A stretch of DNA of 37,769 bases from Bradyrhizobium guangdongense (GTDB lineage Bacteria; Pseudomonadota; Alphaproteobacteria; Rhizobiales; Xanthobacteraceae). Positions 22,686 through 31,523 of this stretch are shown in pieces. Position numbers and translations under genes: made by a program. The first letter of the stretch is position 1, and the number at the start of each line of letters is the position of its first letter. The notes beneath the pieces are model-generated. The model saw only the letters and a list, made by a program, of their open reading frames with translations. It made no database searches and was not told where the DNA came from. The stretch lies in NCBI RefSeq assembly GCF_006483445.1, contig NZ_PPPT01000199.1, positions 1 to 37,769 of the forward strand. Reading direction: 5' to 3'.

Positions 22686-24971
22686 ATGCTCCAGCCCGCA
22701 AAGCCGATTAGCACTCCGAGCGAGCTGCAGCCGACGCAGCTTGCCAATTTATCGGAGATTTACTCCGGGGCGATTACGTTCCTGCACCGGCAATTCCCCG
22801 TTATTATCCTCATAATGCTGGTGGTGCTGGGATTTGGATTGATCTACCTCTTTACCGCGCCACCCCGCTACACTGGGGTCGCCGTCATAGTCATCGACAC
22901 CAAGAAGAACCAGCTGTTCCAGCAGCAGTCGCTCTTCGCAGACGCGCCCATTGATTCACCGACGGTCGATACCCAGATCGAAATCCTCAAGTCGGAAAAT
23001 GTCGCCCTCTCGGTCATCAAGGACCTCCATTTGCTTGATGATAAGGAGTTTATGGCCCCCGCGGCGGGCCTTGTCGGGACTCTGGTTGGAGCCATTTCAG
23101 GCCTGTTCGGGTCGGACGAGCCGGCCTCCGAGAGTGCTCTTACCCGGGGGGCTCTGCGACGTTTCCAGTCGGATCTGAACGTGAAGCGGTTGGGGCTGAC
23201 CTATGCCATAGAGATCAGCTTTCGTTCGGGAAGCCCTGAGCAAGCGGCCAGGATCGCAAATGCCGTAGCGGATGCCTACGTGGTTGACTCCTTGGAGGCG
23301 AAGTATCAGACGACTCGTCGTGCAGCCACTTGGCTCCAGGATCGACTCCGCGAATTGCGGCAGGAATTGACCGTCGCCGAGCAGGCTGTGCTCGATTTCA
23401 AGGTCAAGAACGACATTGTTGATACGGGCGGGAGGCTGCTTAACGAACAGCAACTCGCCGAGCTGAACAGCGCCCTCACTCAGGCTCGTGCCCAGACCGC
23501 CGAGGCAAAGGCACGACTTGATCGGGTGAGCGCAATTCTCAACTCGAAGAATTTCGACCCGGCCAGCAACGAAACTGCTACGGTTGCAGACGCACTTCGT
23601 GACGAAGTGGTCGGCAAACTTCGATCTCAGTATATTGATCTGGCAACGCGCGAAGCGAACTGGTCGAGGCGTTACGGTCGCGACCATTTGGCGGCTGTTA
23701 ATCTGCGTAATCAGATGCAGGAGATTAGCAGGTCGATCGCCGAGGAGCTTCGTCGACTTGCTGAGACCTACAAGAGTGATTTTGAGATTGCCAAGTCGCG
23801 CGAAGACGCAGTCCAAAAGAGTCTGTCGGAGATAGTCTCCCAATCTCAGATTACGAACCAGGCGCAAATTCAACTTAGAGAGCTTCAGAGTCGCGCCGAC
23901 ACCTACCGTGCGCTTAATGATAACTTCCTTCAGCGATATATGGAATCGGTGCAGCAGCAGTCATTCCCGATCACTGAGACGCGTGTCATTACCAAGGCAA
24001 GCCCACCGACGTCCAAGAGTTCTCCCAAGACACTGCTGATCTTGGCCGTGGCTTCAATGGGAGGTCTATTCCTTGGCCTTGGCGTCGGGCTATTACGCGA
24101 CGTAGCCGATCGCGTGTACCGTACCAGCGCTCAAATCGAAGCGGACTTGGGCGTGGATTGCCTTGCCGTGCTTCCGAAGATTAAGCCGGCAGTCACCGGA
24201 GACCTTGCAGGCAAGGTTGGAGATCAGCCACCGGTCGAGAGATGTATCGTCCGAAAGTCTGCGTTGGCTTGGTCCATTGTTGACTCACCGTTTTCGCGGT
24301 TCGCGGAATCTATTCGTTCGATCAAGGTTGCAATCGATCTGCAGCGAGTCGTCAAGCCTACCAAGATCATCGCGGTCACGTCCTCGTTGCCCAATGAAGG
24401 CAAGTCCACGATTGCGAGCTCACTTGCGCAGCTGATTGCGTATGGAGGATCCAAAGTCCTGCTGGTCGATTGCGATCTGCGAAATCCGTCTCTGACGCGC
24501 CAATTGGCTCCAGCCGCCGATCGTGGAATCCTAGATGTCTTGAATGGAAGCATGCGCCTTGAGGACGCCATTTGGACTGATCCCTCGACCAATCTCATTT
24601 TTTTGCCTGCCGTGGCCACAGCGCCGATTCCGCATTCGTCGGAGATATTGTCGTCGGATGCGGTGAGGAAGCTTTTTGAAGATCTGCGTGAAAGATTTGA
24701 GTACGTCATCGTTGATCTTTCGCCCTTGGCTCCCGTCGTTGATGTGAGAGCAACAACCCACCTCATCGATTCGTTCGTGTTCGTCGTGGAATGGGGAAGA
24801 ACCAAGATCGACGTCGTCGAACATGCCTTGGGCAGCGCGAGGGGGGTCTATGAAAATCTCCTCGGTGTTGTGTTAAACAAGGCCGACATAAACATATTGG
24901 GCAGATACGAGAGCTATAGGGGCAATTATTATCGCAGCCGCTATTATGAGCGATACGGTTACACCGAGTAG
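22686..24971 (+). CDS. Wzc/ExoP-type polysaccharide co-polymerase with tyrosine autokinase domain
   Basis: The 761-residue protein joins a Wzz-type chain-length module to a BY-kinase. The first membrane helix is at about 38-57, followed by a periplasmic coiled-coil domain. The second helix is at about 447-470, preceded by the Pro-rich 'SPPTSKSSPKT'. The cytoplasmic kinase domain has Walker A SSLPNEGKST (566-575, Lys573), Walker A' VLLVDCDLR (Asp595, Asp597) and Walker B 'YVIVDLSP'. The last 22 residues hold eight Tyr, the typical autophosphorylation cluster. Such proteins work with Wza to set chain length and drive export. The 3' end overlaps the next gene by 26 bp. Confidence 0.95.
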   Translation: MLQPAKPISTPSELQPTQLANLSEIYSGAITFLHRQFPVIILIMLVVLGFGLIYLFTAPPRYTGVAVIVIDTKKNQLFQQQSLFADAPIDSPTVDTQIEILKSENVALSVIKDLHLLDDKEFMAPAAGLVGTLVGAISGLFGSDEPASESALTRGALRRFQSDLNVKRLGLTYAIEISFRSGSPEQAARIANAVADAYVVDSLEAKYQTTRRAATWLQDRLRELRQELTVAEQAVLDFKVKNDIVDTGGRLLNEQQLAELNSALTQARAQTAEAKARLDRVSAILNSKNFDPASNETATVADALRDEVVGKLRSQYIDLATREANWSRRYGRDHLAAVNLRNQMQEISRSIAEELRRLAETYKSDFEIAKSREDAVQKSLSEIVSQSQITNQAQIQLRELQSRADTYRALNDNFLQRYMESVQQQSFPITETRVITKASPPTSKSSPKTLLILAVASMGGLFLGLGVGLLRDVADRVYRTSAQIEADLGVDCLAVLPKIKPAVTGDLAGKVGDQPPVERCIVRKSALAWSIVDSPFSRFAESIRSIKVAIDLQRVVKPTKIIAVTSSLPNEGKSTIASSLAQLIAYGGSKVLLVDCDLRNPSLTRQLAPAADRGILDVLNGSMRLEDAIWTDPSTNLIFLPAVATAPIPHSSEILSSDAVRKLFEDLRERFEYVIVDLSPLAPVVDVRATTHLIDSFVFVVEWGRTKIDVVEHALGSARGVYENLLGVVLNKADINILGRYESYRGNYYRSRYYERYGYTE

Positions 24972-25746
24972 AGGGAGATTTCCCGGACTGACGGCGGCAA
25001 GTTTTGTCATTGCTCGTGTTTCTTTGGTAGTCCTTGGTGTTTTAGCGTCGGCTTGGGGCTTAGCCGTCGGCTATGTCGTCTGGCAGCAGGGGCCGCTTGA
25101 TCGTGTCGCAAACGCCATTATTGCCGGTAAGCCATTTCGGTCCGAGGTCATATCGGCTCTTATTCCCCGCGTGGAGCGACTGGAAGGCCAAGTCTACTGT
25201 CGGCCATCAGCACTCAGAACAGCGGCCATCATTCGGCTCCGTGCAGCGGAGATGGCCATTGCTGATGGGGAACGAACCGAAATTGACTCTCGTATGCTAT
25301 CGCTTCGCAAGAGTATCCTTTTGTCCTTGAGCTGCTCTCCGGCAGACGCATTCCTCTGGGCGGTGCTCTACTGGCTGGAGAACACCCGGCTCGGATTCCG
25401 CCCAGAACATTTGGCCTATCTTCGAATGTCCTATGTTACTGGACCAAATGAGGGTTGGGTGGCAATCAAACGCAATCGACTGGCGCTCGCTAACTTAGAT
25501 CGGCTGCCGGACGATCTCGCTCAAATGGCACTTGACGAGTTTGCCAGTCTGCTCGAGAGCGGTGTGTACGATGACGTAATAACAATTCTCGTCAGTTTAC
25601 CTGAACCTGCGCGTGAACGGGCACTTCGCCGAATTGCGGGTGTGTCTCTATCCAATCGTCAGGTACTTTCAGATCTTTTTTATCAGCGCGGTTATGATGT
25701 GACTATTCCGGGAGCTACCAAGCCTGAGTTCCGTCCGTGGCATTGA
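24946..25746 (+). CDS. membrane-anchored helical protein, paralogue of 13334-13993
   Basis: The ATG at 24946 lies inside the Tyr-rich tail codons of the kinase gene, overlapping by 26 bp in another frame, so translational coupling is likely. The 266-residue protein has one membrane helix (about residues 20-47) and then a soluble helical domain. 'LSCSPADAFLWAVLYWLEN' and 'LRMSYVTGP' match the protein at 13334. Later segments (LPDDLAQMALDEFASLLE) keep a TPR-like look. It probably sits at the periplasmic face and interacts with the assembly machine. No activity is known to me. Confidence 0.75.
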   Translation: MSDTVTPSRGRFPGLTAASFVIARVSLVVLGVLASAWGLAVGYVVWQQGPLDRVANAIIAGKPFRSEVISALIPRVERLEGQVYCRPSALRTAAIIRLRAAEMAIADGERTEIDSRMLSLRKSILLSLSCSPADAFLWAVLYWLENTRLGFRPEHLAYLRMSYVTGPNEGWVAIKRNRLALANLDRLPDDLAQMALDEFASLLESGVYDDVITILVSLPEPARERALRRIAGVSLSNRQVLSDLFYQRGYDVTIPGATKPEFRPWH

Positions 25747-25763
25747 CGCCGGGTCAAACTTTT

Positions 25764-26810
25764 CTAGTAGGCGTATTTGATGGGTCGGCGATAGACCTCC
25801 TCGATCACATCATAGGTCACGGCTTTCGACACATCTAAGCTGTCCTTGATAAGCTTTTGGCTCAACAGAATGTCGCGCAGGGAGCGCCATTGAGCGGGTG
25901 AAAATTCGGCGAAACGTGATGCGAGCGGGCGCAAATAGCTCAGTTGCTGGTCTAGCTCGGCGCGAAGCTGATTTGAGCTGAGCAAAGGCTCATCAGGTAT
26001 TGTGTCTCCCTTTTCGAGCTTTTCGTAGGTGAGGTTCCAGCCGTCGATCAGGCTTCGGATAAAGCGCCCCAGGAGCTCGGGGTTGTGTACAACCGTTTCC
26101 TCGGTCGCGAAGTACACGGTCCCTGGCACATGAATTCCGAAGTCTATCGGGGCAATGATCGCAACTTGCGCCTTCTCTCGAAAGCGATAGACATCCCCAA
26201 CCGAAGCCGGCCACACATCCACTTTTCCAGTAAGGAAATCTTCTTCGCTCGCGCCCGCGATTTCGTTGATTCGACTCCGCGGCACTCCAGTTCTGGCTAG
26301 CAGCGCCTCGTATATGGTGGACGAATTCTGTCCAGGAAAATAGCCGATCTTGCGATTGACGAAATCACGAGGAGTGCGGATGCCTGATTTTTCTCGGACG
26401 AGGAAGACAATCGGACTTTCGACGTAGCCGGCCGCGAATGCTACTATACGTGCACCGGTTTGACGTGCGAGCAGGAAGGAAGTCGCATTCGCCACCCCAA
26501 TTGTCCGTGAACCGTCAATGACGGCTGATATTGCAGCCGCGTCCGATGGCCCGACCTCAATGCTTACCTGCAGACCGGAATTCCGAAAAAGGCCGGTATT
26601 CTTGGCAACGAGAAGACCCAGGTAATCCCCGGGACGTCCGGTCACGTATGCGGAAGCCGAGTAGCTATTCGCGCGGGCAGGCACGGTTGGCGCACGGGTC
26701 TGCGTCAGCGCTAGACCTGCAATGACCACCCCGAAAGCAATCCCGATGAAAACAATTTTAAGACGGAGCCGTCTGCCCTTGACGGCCCGCGCCCGCGAAA
26801 CCGGTGCCAT
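25764..26810 (-). CDS. ABC-type substrate-binding protein (NrtA/SsuA/TauA-like), orphan
   Basis: The 348-residue protein has an N-terminal hydrophobic segment (LKIVFIGIAFGVVIAGLAL) that could be a signal or an anchor. A type II periplasmic-binding fold of the nitrate/sulfonate/taurine (NMT1-like) group follows: 'LLVAKNTGLFRNSGL.V.I', 'GVANATSFLLARQTGARIVAFA', 'P.DFVNRKIGYFPG' and 'FLTGKVDVWP'. The ligand cannot be predicted. No ABC permease or ATPase gene lies in view, so it is an orphan here. It is downstream of the exported protein at 26859 and convergent with 24946, with a gap of 17 bp. Confidence 0.85.
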   Translation of the reverse strand: MAPVSRARAVKGRRLRLKIVFIGIAFGVVIAGLALTQTRAPTVPARANSYSASAYVTGRPGDYLGLLVAKNTGLFRNSGLQVSIEVGPSDAAAISAVIDGSRTIGVANATSFLLARQTGARIVAFAAGYVESPIVFLVREKSGIRTPRDFVNRKIGYFPGQNSSTIYEALLARTGVPRSRINEIAGASEEDFLTGKVDVWPASVGDVYRFREKAQVAIIAPIDFGIHVPGTVYFATEETVVHNPELLGRFIRSLIDGWNLTYEKLEKGDTIPDEPLLSSNQLRAELDQQLSYLRPLASRFAEFSPAQWRSLRDILLSQKLIKDSLDVSKAVTYDVIEEVYRRPIKYAY

Positions 26811-26858
26811 AGTTCGCAGATTGCTGCCCCCGCGCCGTCACTTCAAGCGGAAAGAGGG

Positions 26859-27272
26859 TCAGAACTGTTCCGAGTACTCGTAGCGGAATTGCGTCAGGGA
26901 AGGGAAAATCCCCAAGACTGTTTCCTTACGGTCATAGGCAGCAATCTCCAAGGGCACGCAATTTTGCGTGCGGTAATAACATACCTTCATCTTGATGCGC
27001 TGATTGCAGCTGTTAGTCGCCGAGATGATGTGCTCCTTGATCTTTGGATTGATCGTCTCGTCTCGGGAGGAGGCAGAGATCTGTATGCATGGCTTTCCGG
27101 CGGCGTTCCGATGAATCTTGTTTGCGACGTTCTGCTCGGCCCTCGGCATTTCGACGGTCAGCCCGCGTGTCGCGCCTACAATAGGCTGTGAAGCGGTCAG
27201 TGGTTGCCCCTGAACGCCGCCAGTGGCCGCCAACATGAAAACCATGGCCGCCTGGAACGATTTGCGTTGCAT
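26859..27272 (-). CDS. exported hypothetical protein with Cys residues
   Basis: The ATG at 27272 is preceded by AGAGGA, which supports it over an in-frame start at 27329. The 137-residue product has a signal peptide (MQRKSFQAAMVFMLAATGGV, cleaved near VQG/QP). Its mature part has four Cys ('GKPCIQIS', 'NSCNQRIKMKVCYYRTQNCVP'), suggesting disulfides. The second half 'KVCYYRTQNCVPLEI' recalls small periplasmic beta-rich domains. Family unrecognised. It is divergent from the gene at 27398, leaving a 125-bp control region. Confidence 0.65.
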   Translation of the reverse strand: MQRKSFQAAMVFMLAATGGVQGQPLTASQPIVGATRGLTVEMPRAEQNVANKIHRNAAGKPCIQISASSRDETINPKIKEHIISATNSCNQRIKMKVCYYRTQNCVPLEIAAYDRKETVLGIFPSLTQFRYEYSEQF

Positions 27273-27397
27273 TCTTATAGTCCTCTTGCTCAAAGACCGG
27301 GAAGATGCCGGGGGAGTATTCATCTCCATCGATTCCAGGAACTTCTAACTTGCAAATATCCGGTAGGGTATCCTAAAAAGAGGGGCAGGAGAACGGC

Positions 27398-27691
27398 ATG
27401 CGAAAACTGATCGTTTCGGTCGTGACCGGAGTAAGTCTATTTGCTGCTGTACTCGTCAGCTTCGAGTCTGCTCGAGCCGCGGACCTTCAAAGCCTGTCAC
27501 GGAACCGGGTTGTCGGACGTGCCTGCACCTTGGTCAAGGTGTGCGGGCCATTGGGCTGCGACTGGCAGCGCCGATGCCCAACCGCGTGTCAGGGCGGACG
27601 CGATGCCAGATATACATGTGGCGCTCTCTATGGGGCATACGGTCCATGGGGAGGAACTGGCTTCTGGAACGCATATACCGCATACTACTAG
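27398..27691 (+). CDS. small exported Cys-rich protein
   Basis: AGGAG lies six bases before the ATG at 27398. The 97-residue protein has a signal peptide (residues 1-27, ending ARA/A) and a short mature chain with six Cys ('RACTLVKVCGPLGCDWQRRCPTAC' region and 'YTCGAL'). The tail is rich in Gly, Trp and Tyr (GPWGGTGFWNAYTAYY). Disulfide folding in the periplasm or outside is likely. The last codons and stop fall in a 38-bp direct repeat whose second copy lies downstream. Function unknown. Confidence 0.65.
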   Translation: MRKLIVSVVTGVSLFAAVLVSFESARAADLQSLSRNRVVGRACTLVKVCGPLGCDWQRRCPTACQGGRDARYTCGALYGAYGPWGGTGFWNAYTAYY

Positions 27692-27765
27692 ATCTCCCCA
27701 CCACAAAGTATCCATCGCGCGCCTCGAGGCTTCTGGAACGCATATACCGCATACTACTAGATCTC
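27659..27765. repeat. 38-bp perfect direct repeat over a gene's 3' end
   Basis: The same 38 bases occur at 27659-27696 and at 27728-27765, a 69-bp period. The first copy encodes the last ten residues of the Cys-rich protein (GFWNAYTAYY), its stop and a few bases more. The second is a detached copy of that gene end. Confidence 0.95.
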
Positions 27766-28299
27766 TGCAGGCGCGATCGAGCTATCTGCCGATCACCGCC
27801 ATTTTGGCTTACGTAAGTCTTCGCGTCAGCTTCAATAGCTAGCGGGCACGTTTATCGTGGCGCTCGGCAGAGCAATGCTGATCGAGCACACGGAAATTGT
27901 TTCCAACAGGTGTCGGTCGCGCAGTTGCGAGCGAGCTAGCTTCTCCTCGGAATGCCGTCGTTATCTTTGCGCAGAGTTGCGGCCGTCTCATCAAAACAAG
28001 AACAACGACGTGACTTTTTCCGCCGCGGTCGCGAGGTTAAGCGCCGCAAGCCGAATTGGCCGTAGCCGCTAGAGCTGCAGCGATCCATTATAGGCCTATC
28101 AGAAACCTCGCGAACAGCTCTGCGACAAGCATTCCATAAGTCGCCCTATATCCTTAGCAAAGCAATGCGTTCGAAAGCAGTTCGCCCATCGTGCCGCACT
28201 CGGTTCACGCTAGGAAGATAGCTTTCAGCCAACATTGTGCAAAGGGGATCACTGAACTAGGATTTGGCTCAGTAGCCGGCTTTTCCAAAGAAGGACCTC
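27766..28299. other. 534-bp stretch without a confident gene
   Basis: I see no protein gene here. The only sizeable frame (27857-28072, 71 residues, very Arg/Ser-rich) has no ribosome-binding site or recognisable segment. A short perfect palindrome ATAGGCCTAT sits at 28090-28099. The end of the region should hold the promoter and leader of the glycosyltransferase at 28300. Confidence 0.4.
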
Positions 28300-29346
28300 G
28301 TGACCGACCCGTTGAGCGAATCTGTTGAAGCCGCCGCCAATCCTGGATCTAGGGTCACAGATTGGACCAGCGATACACTCCGAGAGTGCGGGATCGTCGT
28401 GATTGGTCGGAACGAAGGTGCACGGCTGGTTCGGTGTCTCCGCTCGACGAGCGCTGCATCTAGCGAAGTGGTGTATGTAGACTCTGGATCAACGGATGAC
28501 AGTGTCGTCCAAGCCGAGCGTTTGGGCGCGTGGACTATTCTACTGAAAATGGACCGGCCGTTTACTGCTGCGCGAGCTCGCAATGAGGGCTTCGCCGCGC
28601 TCAGCGATCGTACATCCGTTCGCTTTGTCCAGTTTGTGGATGGCGATTGCGAACTCATCTCTGGCTGGCTGAATGCGGCAAGGTCCTTGCTGGAGCGGCG
28701 CAAGGATGTGGCGATTGTATTCGGGCGCCTTCGAGAGAGACACCCGGAGCTGTCAATTTATAACCAGCTCTGTGACATCGAATGGGGCGGCGCGCCAGGC
28801 CAGGTCGACACATGTGGTGGCATATTCATGGTGCGTTCCGAGGCGTTTCGGTCCGTCAGCGGCTTTCGCTCTGAATTGATCGCCGGCGAAGAACCCGAAC
28901 TCTGCGTTCGACTTCGTGAAAAGGGTTGGAAGATCTGGCGGCTGGAAGTTGACATGGCGTGGCACGATGCCGCTATCTTCCGTTTTGGCCAATGGTGGCG
29001 CCGCGCAATGAGGGGAGGACACGCCTATGCTGAGGTATGGGCCCTCCACCGAAGATCACCGCTTGGGATTTATCACAAGCCTGTGCTTCGCGCCGTGACC
29101 TGGGCAGGCTTGCTGCCACTGCTCGTATGTTTGATTGCCACGATTCAGCCGCTGGCGCTCCTCGGCCTCCTCGTCTATCCGCTGAATATAGTTCGGATAG
29201 CAGTCCTGCGCGGAGTTGCTAGGCGCGGGTCGTGGATGTACGCACTTCTTATGACCGTCGGCAAGTTCGCTGAAACCCTTGGCATTTTGAAGTTCGCGTG
29301 GAACAAGGCTCGCGGTGGAAGAGCGCAATTGATCGAATACAAGTAG
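28300..29346 (+). CDS. glycosyltransferase family 2
   Basis: The GTG at 28300 follows AAGAAGGA. The 348-residue protein has a GT-A fold: 'CGIVVIGRNEGARL' (about 30-43), 'YVDSGSTDDS', and the metal-binding D114-G-D116 (FVDGDCE). 'GGIFMVRSEAF' and 'AGEEPELCVRLREKGW' are the acceptor-side motifs. Two hydrophobic helices near the C-terminus (about 265-310) anchor it to the membrane. It should add one sugar to the lipid-linked repeat unit on the cytoplasmic side. The sugar is not predictable. Confidence 0.9.
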   Translation: MTDPLSESVEAAANPGSRVTDWTSDTLRECGIVVIGRNEGARLVRCLRSTSAASSEVVYVDSGSTDDSVVQAERLGAWTILLKMDRPFTAARARNEGFAALSDRTSVRFVQFVDGDCELISGWLNAARSLLERRKDVAIVFGRLRERHPELSIYNQLCDIEWGGAPGQVDTCGGIFMVRSEAFRSVSGFRSELIAGEEPELCVRLREKGWKIWRLEVDMAWHDAAIFRFGQWWRRAMRGGHAYAEVWALHRRSPLGIYHKPVLRAVTWAGLLPLLVCLIATIQPLALLGLLVYPLNIVRIAVLRGVARRGSWMYALLMTVGKFAETLGILKFAWNKARGGRAQLIEYK

Positions 29347-29746
29347 AAGTAATTGCCGACGCCGCGGTCTCGATGGGCACGCAAGCGAGAACGTTTGTAA
29401 GCAGGGGGAGCGTCGGAAGGTGACTGGCATCACGGCCTCATGCGTCGACCATCTGTTTGACTCGATCCAAACAAAGCTAGCGGCTCGCCGTCACCTGGAG
29501 CGCTTTTGCGATCTACCAACATAGCTTCTACTGAAGAGGACGTTGCGGGCCGGCGATACGTTCCGCTGCCGTCGGCTCGATCGAGCACATGTTTGGCTTC
29601 ACGCCTCATCGGAGACGGCAGTCGCATCGCAGTCTTCCGGCTACGCCCCTTAGTCGGTCCCAGACTAAAACGTCATTGCGCGCAATCGGAGCTTGAATCT
29701 GACGCATAGGACCCACGCGCGAATGATCGGCTGTCTCATTGGTCGA
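29347..29746. other. 400-bp convergent intergenic region
   Basis: This region lies between the GT2 gene and the convergent flippase gene. The small frames on both strands (29506-29709 plus, 29430-29627 minus) lack a start context and any recognisable sequence. No clear terminator hairpin was found by eye. Confidence 0.4.
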
Positions 29747-31084
29747 TTAATGAATGCCAAAAGAGTCGTGGAGGCCGAACTGAACGCGTAAGAATTGCCA
29801 AGCGAGAATAAGACCTATCACGAGTGCCGTCATACTTAGGTCTTGTAAAGCGAAAGCGAAGCGCACCCTCCTTTGACCGGTCACGATCAGAATGTAACGA
29901 AATGCGTCTGAGACGCCTATTGCGACCACCGCGCCAACAACGCCATGCCAATGGAACCCCAGCGGAAGCCCGATTAACAGCCATGCCATCTTCATCCAAT
30001 TCGCATAAGCGACGAAGAATGGTGCGCCGAACCCGATAAGAACGGCTTCGTTCAAACTGCACAAAATCGAGAACCAAGAGCCAGCAATTAAAATGCAGGC
30101 CATCCAACCCGCCTCGTGATAGCGATAATCGTATAGAAACCAAACGACGTAGTCCGCACCAGATGCGAAAACCGATATCCCGATGGCACCCGAAGCAAGA
30201 AACAAAAGCCGGACCGGCCCCATTTGGCGCCGCAGTTGTTCCTTGGGCGTGTCGCGGGATGCGGCAATCCTAGGAAAAACGACAATCCCGCTCAGCCGTT
30301 GTACAAGTATAGTGAGGGGTTCCGAGAGTGTCCGAGCGACGCCATAGACCCCCAATATGCTTAGGGGCATGACTTTTCCAAAGTAAAGCTTGTCAAAATT
30401 CATCGAAAAGAAGAGCGCTAGGGACGACAAGAACATCCAATTTCCGAAACTCGCGATTTCGCGTGCAAACGGCTTCGAAATCATAAGTCGATGGCGGATC
30501 CCGGGAATGAGAAAAAGGTACGAAGCAATCATCCGTGCTGCAGATCCGATGACGGTGCCGAAGACCAATGACCAGATTGTTGGACTAATGATCGCGGCAA
30601 TGATCATGATGGCATAGGAGAATGTGTCCGCGCAGAGGTCGAAGAGGTTGAACCTCGCAACCTGCATCCTTCTTTGTACCAGTACCCGAGCCATCGAGTT
30701 AAAGGCTTCAAACAGAAACAGCGAGCCCATGATGGGCAGAATGATGTTCAAGAGCGGGATGCTGTAAAAAGTGGCAAGCGGATGGGCGATGGCGGCGAAT
30801 AGCAGGAAGAGAACGGTGTTTCGGGCAAGATTGATCGTCCAGGCCGTGTTGTAGAATTCTGGAGACTCCGCATTCCGATTTACAATCATACTCTGCTGAA
30901 TGCCGACATCGGTCACAAGCAGCATGCCGGTTCGGAAACTGTTGACGATGGACATGATGCCGAATAACTCGGGAGCAAGCAGTCGCGTCAGAATGACATT
31001 AGTTAAAAATCTTGCGAACTGACTCCCTGCGTAGGTGAGTACTGTCCAACTCGTTCCCCATAGCAGTTTTTTTGGCAGCTTCAT
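29747..31084 (-). CDS. Wzx-type polysaccharide flippase (MOP superfamily)
   Basis: This membrane protein of 445 residues from the ATG at 31084 (451 from the GTG at 31102) has about twelve to fourteen helices. The N-terminus 'LLWGTSWTVLTYAGSQFARFLTNVILTRLLAPELFGIM' is typical of the oligosaccharide flippase family. It would move the undecaprenyl-linked repeat unit across the inner membrane to the polymerase. Helices are well spaced, with the usual basic loops ('MARVLVQRRMQVARFNLFD' after helix 4). It is the only flippase in the window. It is divergent from the polymerase/ligase-like gene at 31524. Confidence 0.9.
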   Translation of the reverse strand: MKLPKKLLWGTSWTVLTYAGSQFARFLTNVILTRLLAPELFGIMSIVNSFRTGMLLVTDVGIQQSMIVNRNAESPEFYNTAWTINLARNTVLFLLFAAIAHPLATFYSIPLLNIILPIMGSLFLFEAFNSMARVLVQRRMQVARFNLFDLCADTFSYAIMIIAAIISPTIWSLVFGTVIGSAARMIASYLFLIPGIRHRLMISKPFAREIASFGNWMFLSSLALFFSMNFDKLYFGKVMPLSILGVYGVARTLSEPLTILVQRLSGIVVFPRIAASRDTPKEQLRRQMGPVRLLFLASGAIGISVFASGADYVVWFLYDYRYHEAGWMACILIAGSWFSILCSLNEAVLIGFGAPFFVAYANWMKMAWLLIGLPLGFHWHGVVGAVVAIGVSDAFRYILIVTGQRRVRFAFALQDLSMTALVIGLILAWQFLRVQFGLHDSFGIH

Positions 31085-31523
31085 CGGATATCTCTGAATC
31101 ACTGGCTGCCTTCGGAACGCGCCAGTTCTCTTCGACGAAAGGGTGGGGCCAGTCCGCTCTTCGGGTGTGGATTGAAAGCCACATCGGAGGCGGTTCGGCT
31201 GGGCGAGGGGTAGTTTCCGGCGCTTGAGGTCCTAGTATCCGGGCGGGATTGATGAATGAAAAGGGCCGGCCCTCTGTGATTGGGTGCGACTCGTCGAAAG
31301 GCCAATTGGCAATTACTGTTATCGTGTACCGTTATCGTGTGGTACGAAAGAATACTAGACTCTAGTCTACCAAGACTTGATCCAGTATAAATGACTCGCG
31401 CTCGGGGTCGACATAGATACACCCCCCTTGAGGAAGTTAGTTGGGTGCGTAGCCCCGTTGAACGAGCCCGAGGTGTGGCTTTCAAATTTCCGCTCGATTG
31501 AAATTAAGGTTCTGGATCACGCG
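31085..31523. promoter_or_regulatory. divergent control region with several palindromes
   Basis: This region lies between the flippase (minus) and the polymerase/ligase-like gene (plus). Seen by eye are AGGGCCGGCCCT (31262-31273), AATTG-G-CAATT (31304-31314), a direct repeat GTTATCGTGT (31318-31327 and 31331-31340), and TAGACT-CT-AGTCTA (31356-31369). A TATAAAT lies near 31386-31392. No gene was found in it. Confidence 0.45.

Noticed and set aside
27857..28072. A 71-codon plus-strand frame in the gap before the GT2 gene
   Set aside because: It is Arg/Ser-rich, has no start signal, and its composition resembles translated intergenic DNA.
29430..29709. Short frames on both strands in the convergent gap
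   Set aside because: Both are low in hydrophobic content with no start context, and they overlap each other. Neither has support.
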